DNA of 22,595 bases from a virus. The stretch spans positions 1 through 22,595 of the IMG/VR virus record IMGVR_UViG_3300042446_003457; one strand, given 5' to 3'. The position numbers were made by a program, and so were the translations under genes. Of the stretch, positions 21,212-22,595 are shown one piece after another (position 1 is the stretch's first letter; each line of letters begins with the position of its first letter). Below the pieces are notes generated by a model. That model saw only the letters and a program-made list of their open reading frames with translations. It did not search any database and was not told where the DNA came from.

Positions 21212-22120
21212 ATGAGCGAAAAAGATTTACAAAATATAGAAGAAATAAAAGGTTTTCTAGATGAAAATAATATTGATTATAAAAGAGAGAATTTAAATTT
21301 CTCTTTGTGGCATGATAATCCTGGTGGAAGACGTAGTTATCAAATAGAATATGTTCCTTCTGAGAAATTTCCGATTGCTTATTCGAAATATAATATTGAA
21401 GGAGTTGATAAAAATTATTTTTATAACCTAAGTGTTGAATCTGAGAAGAATAACTCATTTAAACTTTGGATAAAAGATTTTGAGTGGAATGATGAGAATA
21501 AGAAAGAAGTTTTAAAATCATATATCTTACACGCTGCTGAGAAAACTCCTAATCAGTTTTATGCGAGAGAGTGTGAAGTACGAATAGTGGATTCTAAAGT
21601 GGCAAGAGAGTTTGAATCTATAAATTGTTTTTATGGGAAAAGAGGAGCTAGTTTAAATCTTGGATTGTTCACAAGAAAAGAAAAGAACGGAATTCCTGCT
21701 GGAACTTTGGTTATGTTATATACTTTTGGTAAGAATTTCTTTGGAAAGAATAATGATTATATCGAGATCATAAGAGTTGGTACACTAAGGTTTTCTCATG
21801 TATCAGGAGGTTCTTCAAAATTATTGAAACATTTCTTAAATAATCACAAAACAATAAAAATTGGAGACAATGTTGTAAATGTAAAATATATTAAGTTTTA
21901 TTCTGATTATGATCACAATATTGGAAATAGTATGGATAGTTTGGGATTTAAATTTGAAGGATATTCAAAGGGTGGATTCATGAATCTTTGGTTGGAAACT
22001 GGTAAGGTTAAAAATAGAGAACCTATGAGACATAAATGGGTGATGGAACAGATGAGTCTTGGAAATGTTTTGGCTATTCCAAATGCGGGTGTTAAGAATT
22101 ATATTCTAACAGTTGAGTGA
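21212..22120 (+). CDS. GNAT/Mom-like domain protein
   Basis: 302 residues. The first 80 (NIEEIKGFLDENNIDYKREN and on) resemble the small start domain found in front of phage endonuclease-type proteins. From about 125 there is an acetyltransferase-like pattern: a CEVRIVDSKVAREFESINCF start, ASLNLGLF, TLVMLYTFGKNFFGK, a GGSSKLLKHFL helix, YIKFYSDYDHNIGNSMDSLG and FKFEGYSKGG. This VGGSSKLLxHF-xx-YSDxxxxxGNxxxxLGF layout is the Mom/GNAT-like domain seen in phage DNA-modification and homing-associated proteins. The C-terminal 40 residues (NREPMRHKW and on) contain a basic segment. No nuclease motif is recognised. Confidence 0.72.
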   Translation: MSEKDLQNIEEIKGFLDENNIDYKRENLNFSLWHDNPGGRRSYQIEYVPSEKFPIAYSKYNIEGVDKNYFYNLSVESEKNNSFKLWIKDFEWNDENKKEVLKSYILHAAEKTPNQFYARECEVRIVDSKVAREFESINCFYGKRGASLNLGLFTRKEKNGIPAGTLVMLYTFGKNFFGKNNDYIEIIRVGTLRFSHVSGGSSKLLKHFLNNHKTIKIGDNVVNVKYIKFYSDYDHNIGNSMDSLGFKFEGYSKGGFMNLWLETGKVKNREPMRHKWVMEQMSLGNVLAIPNAGVKNYILTVE

Positions 22121-22198
22121 CGAATTAGAAAAAATAGATAAAACAAAATTTATTTCTTATATTTGTTGTTATAAGTAGTTATATAAAAAAATAAAAAT

Positions 22199-22417
22199 AT
22201 GGTAGAAGAATTAACATTTATAGTATTTATAGTATTAATGGGATTGATATTTTTAGTCCTTTATTTTATGTCATTGCCAGGATTGCCACCTGTTTACGGA
22301 AAACAAAGTGATGAAACAATGAGATTACATAGGATGTCTCATAAAATTGGGTGGTATGGGTTTATGGTATATCTTATTGTTTTTGTAGGTGGTTATTTTT
22401 TATATAATTACTTATAA
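22199..22417 (+). CDS. small two-helix membrane protein
   Basis: 72 residues with two membrane helices, about 7-27 (FIVFIVLMGLIFLVLYFM) and about 50-71 (GWYGFMVYLIVFVGGYFLYN), joined by a charged loop with Arg/His (RLHRMSHK). This would put both ends on the same side of the membrane. It could be holin-like by size, but nothing else supports that and no lysis enzyme is adjacent. A host-like TATATTTG box at about 22153-22160 lies upstream. Confidence 0.68.
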   Translation: MVEELTFIVFIVLMGLIFLVLYFMSLPGLPPVYGKQSDETMRLHRMSHKIGWYGFMVYLIVFVGGYFLYNYL

Positions 22418-22423
22418 CGTCCG

Positions 22424-22456
22424 ATGATAAACAATCGTTTTAATGTTGTTTATCAT
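22424..22456 (+). terminator. 11-base inverted repeat followed by T-rich DNA
   Basis: ATGATAAACAA (22424-22434) pairs perfectly with TTGTTTATCAT (22446-22456); an 11-base loop. A run of eight T follows at 22467-22474. It is AT-rich and so a weak terminator for the membrane-protein gene; an operator for the gene at 22507 is the alternative. Confidence 0.5.
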
Positions 22457-22475
22457 TTGTTAACCGTTTTTTTTA

Positions 22476-22485
22476 TTAATATATA
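22476..22485 (+). promoter_or_regulatory. TTAATATATA element of the gene at 22507
   Basis: TTATTAATATATAGAATATAAA; 21 bases before ATG 22507. The downstream bases GAATATAAA are the same as those following the element of the Gly-Gln repeat gene. Confidence 0.5.
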
Positions 22486-22506
22486 GAATATAAAAAAATT
22501 GTAATT

Positions 22507-22595
22507 ATGAAATACTTAAAAACATACGAAGAACTTAGTCCAGAGTATCTAGTTGGAAAAGCAGGTAATAGAAATACTCCACAAGAACAAAGGAT
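22507..22595 (+). CDS. 5' end of a tagged protein, continues outside
   Basis: Only 29 codons are visible. They begin MKYLKTYEELSPEYLVGKAG, the tag in its form closest to T4 capsid-targeting sequences (MKTYQEFIAE). The remainder (NRNTPQEQR) does not identify a family. It is the last complete start in the window and the only plus-strand gene here with the MKYLK-type tag at full strength. Confidence 0.75.
   Translation, partial: MKYLKTYEELSPEYLVGKAGNRNTPQEQR

Noticed and set aside
1-22595. CRISPR arrays, tRNA genes, insertion sequences
   Set aside because: No regularly spaced repeats, cloverleaf-like segments or transposase motifs were noticed on reading; a tRNA search program would be decisive for tRNAs.

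Overview
The window is an AT-rich stretch (roughly 30% GC by eye) that looks like part of a large tailed-phage genome, most likely a T4-like or jumbo myovirus of a Bacteroidetes host. The phage evidence is a UvsX-type recombinase, two homing endonucleases of different families, a tail-fibre-like protein with a DUF2793-like region, a 1238-residue tape-measure-like protein with a C-terminal S74 chaperone domain, and dense packing with short overlaps. The Bacteroidetes evidence is a ClpS of the Bacteroidetes type, the general lack of Shine-Dalgarno sequences and the A/T-rich start regions. The host assignment is inference.

Layout. At 1-2776 a minus-strand run carries a small lipoprotein, a GIY-YIG homing endonuclease, a WYL-like protein and a PPK2-type polyphosphate kinase cut by the window edge. 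At 2886-4588 are an unknown gene, a metallophosphatase gene broken by a roughly 100-bp internal inversion, and a small unknown gene. At 4589-7742 are uvsX with a small downstream gene on the minus strand, and, divergently, a repeat-rich homing-endonuclease-like protein. At 7805-17174 is a virion/late block: tail fibre, two small opposing genes, the tape-measure-like protein and five smaller genes, closed by a terminator that lies inside the opposing DUF3008 gene. At 17135-20298 a minus-strand accessory block encodes DUF3008, an isochorismatase-like hydrolase, a SET-domain protein, a Gly-Gln repeat protein and a spanin-like pair. At 20368-22595 are a HAD hydrolase, ClpS, a GNAT/Mom-like protein, a small membrane protein and the start of another gene.

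The most interesting pattern is a shared N-terminal tag of about 10 residues (forms such as MRYIKKFENY, MRYLKTFENF, MKHIRKFENY, MIKRFKEFNES, KIFNES, MKYLKTYEEL) on eight otherwise unrelated proteins. The bodies carrying it include a polyphosphate kinase, a SET domain, a cysteine hydrolase and a disordered Gly-Gln protein. It resembles the T4 capsid-targeting sequence (MKTYQEFIAE), which sends internal proteins into the prohead. I infer that this phage may load a set of enzymes into its capsid and inject them with its DNA.

A second pattern is a conserved TTAATATATA element directly upstream of at least ten genes. Its distances to the start codon cluster at 4-10 and 19-25 bases. It is probably the phage promoter, and some of the transcripts may be leaderless.
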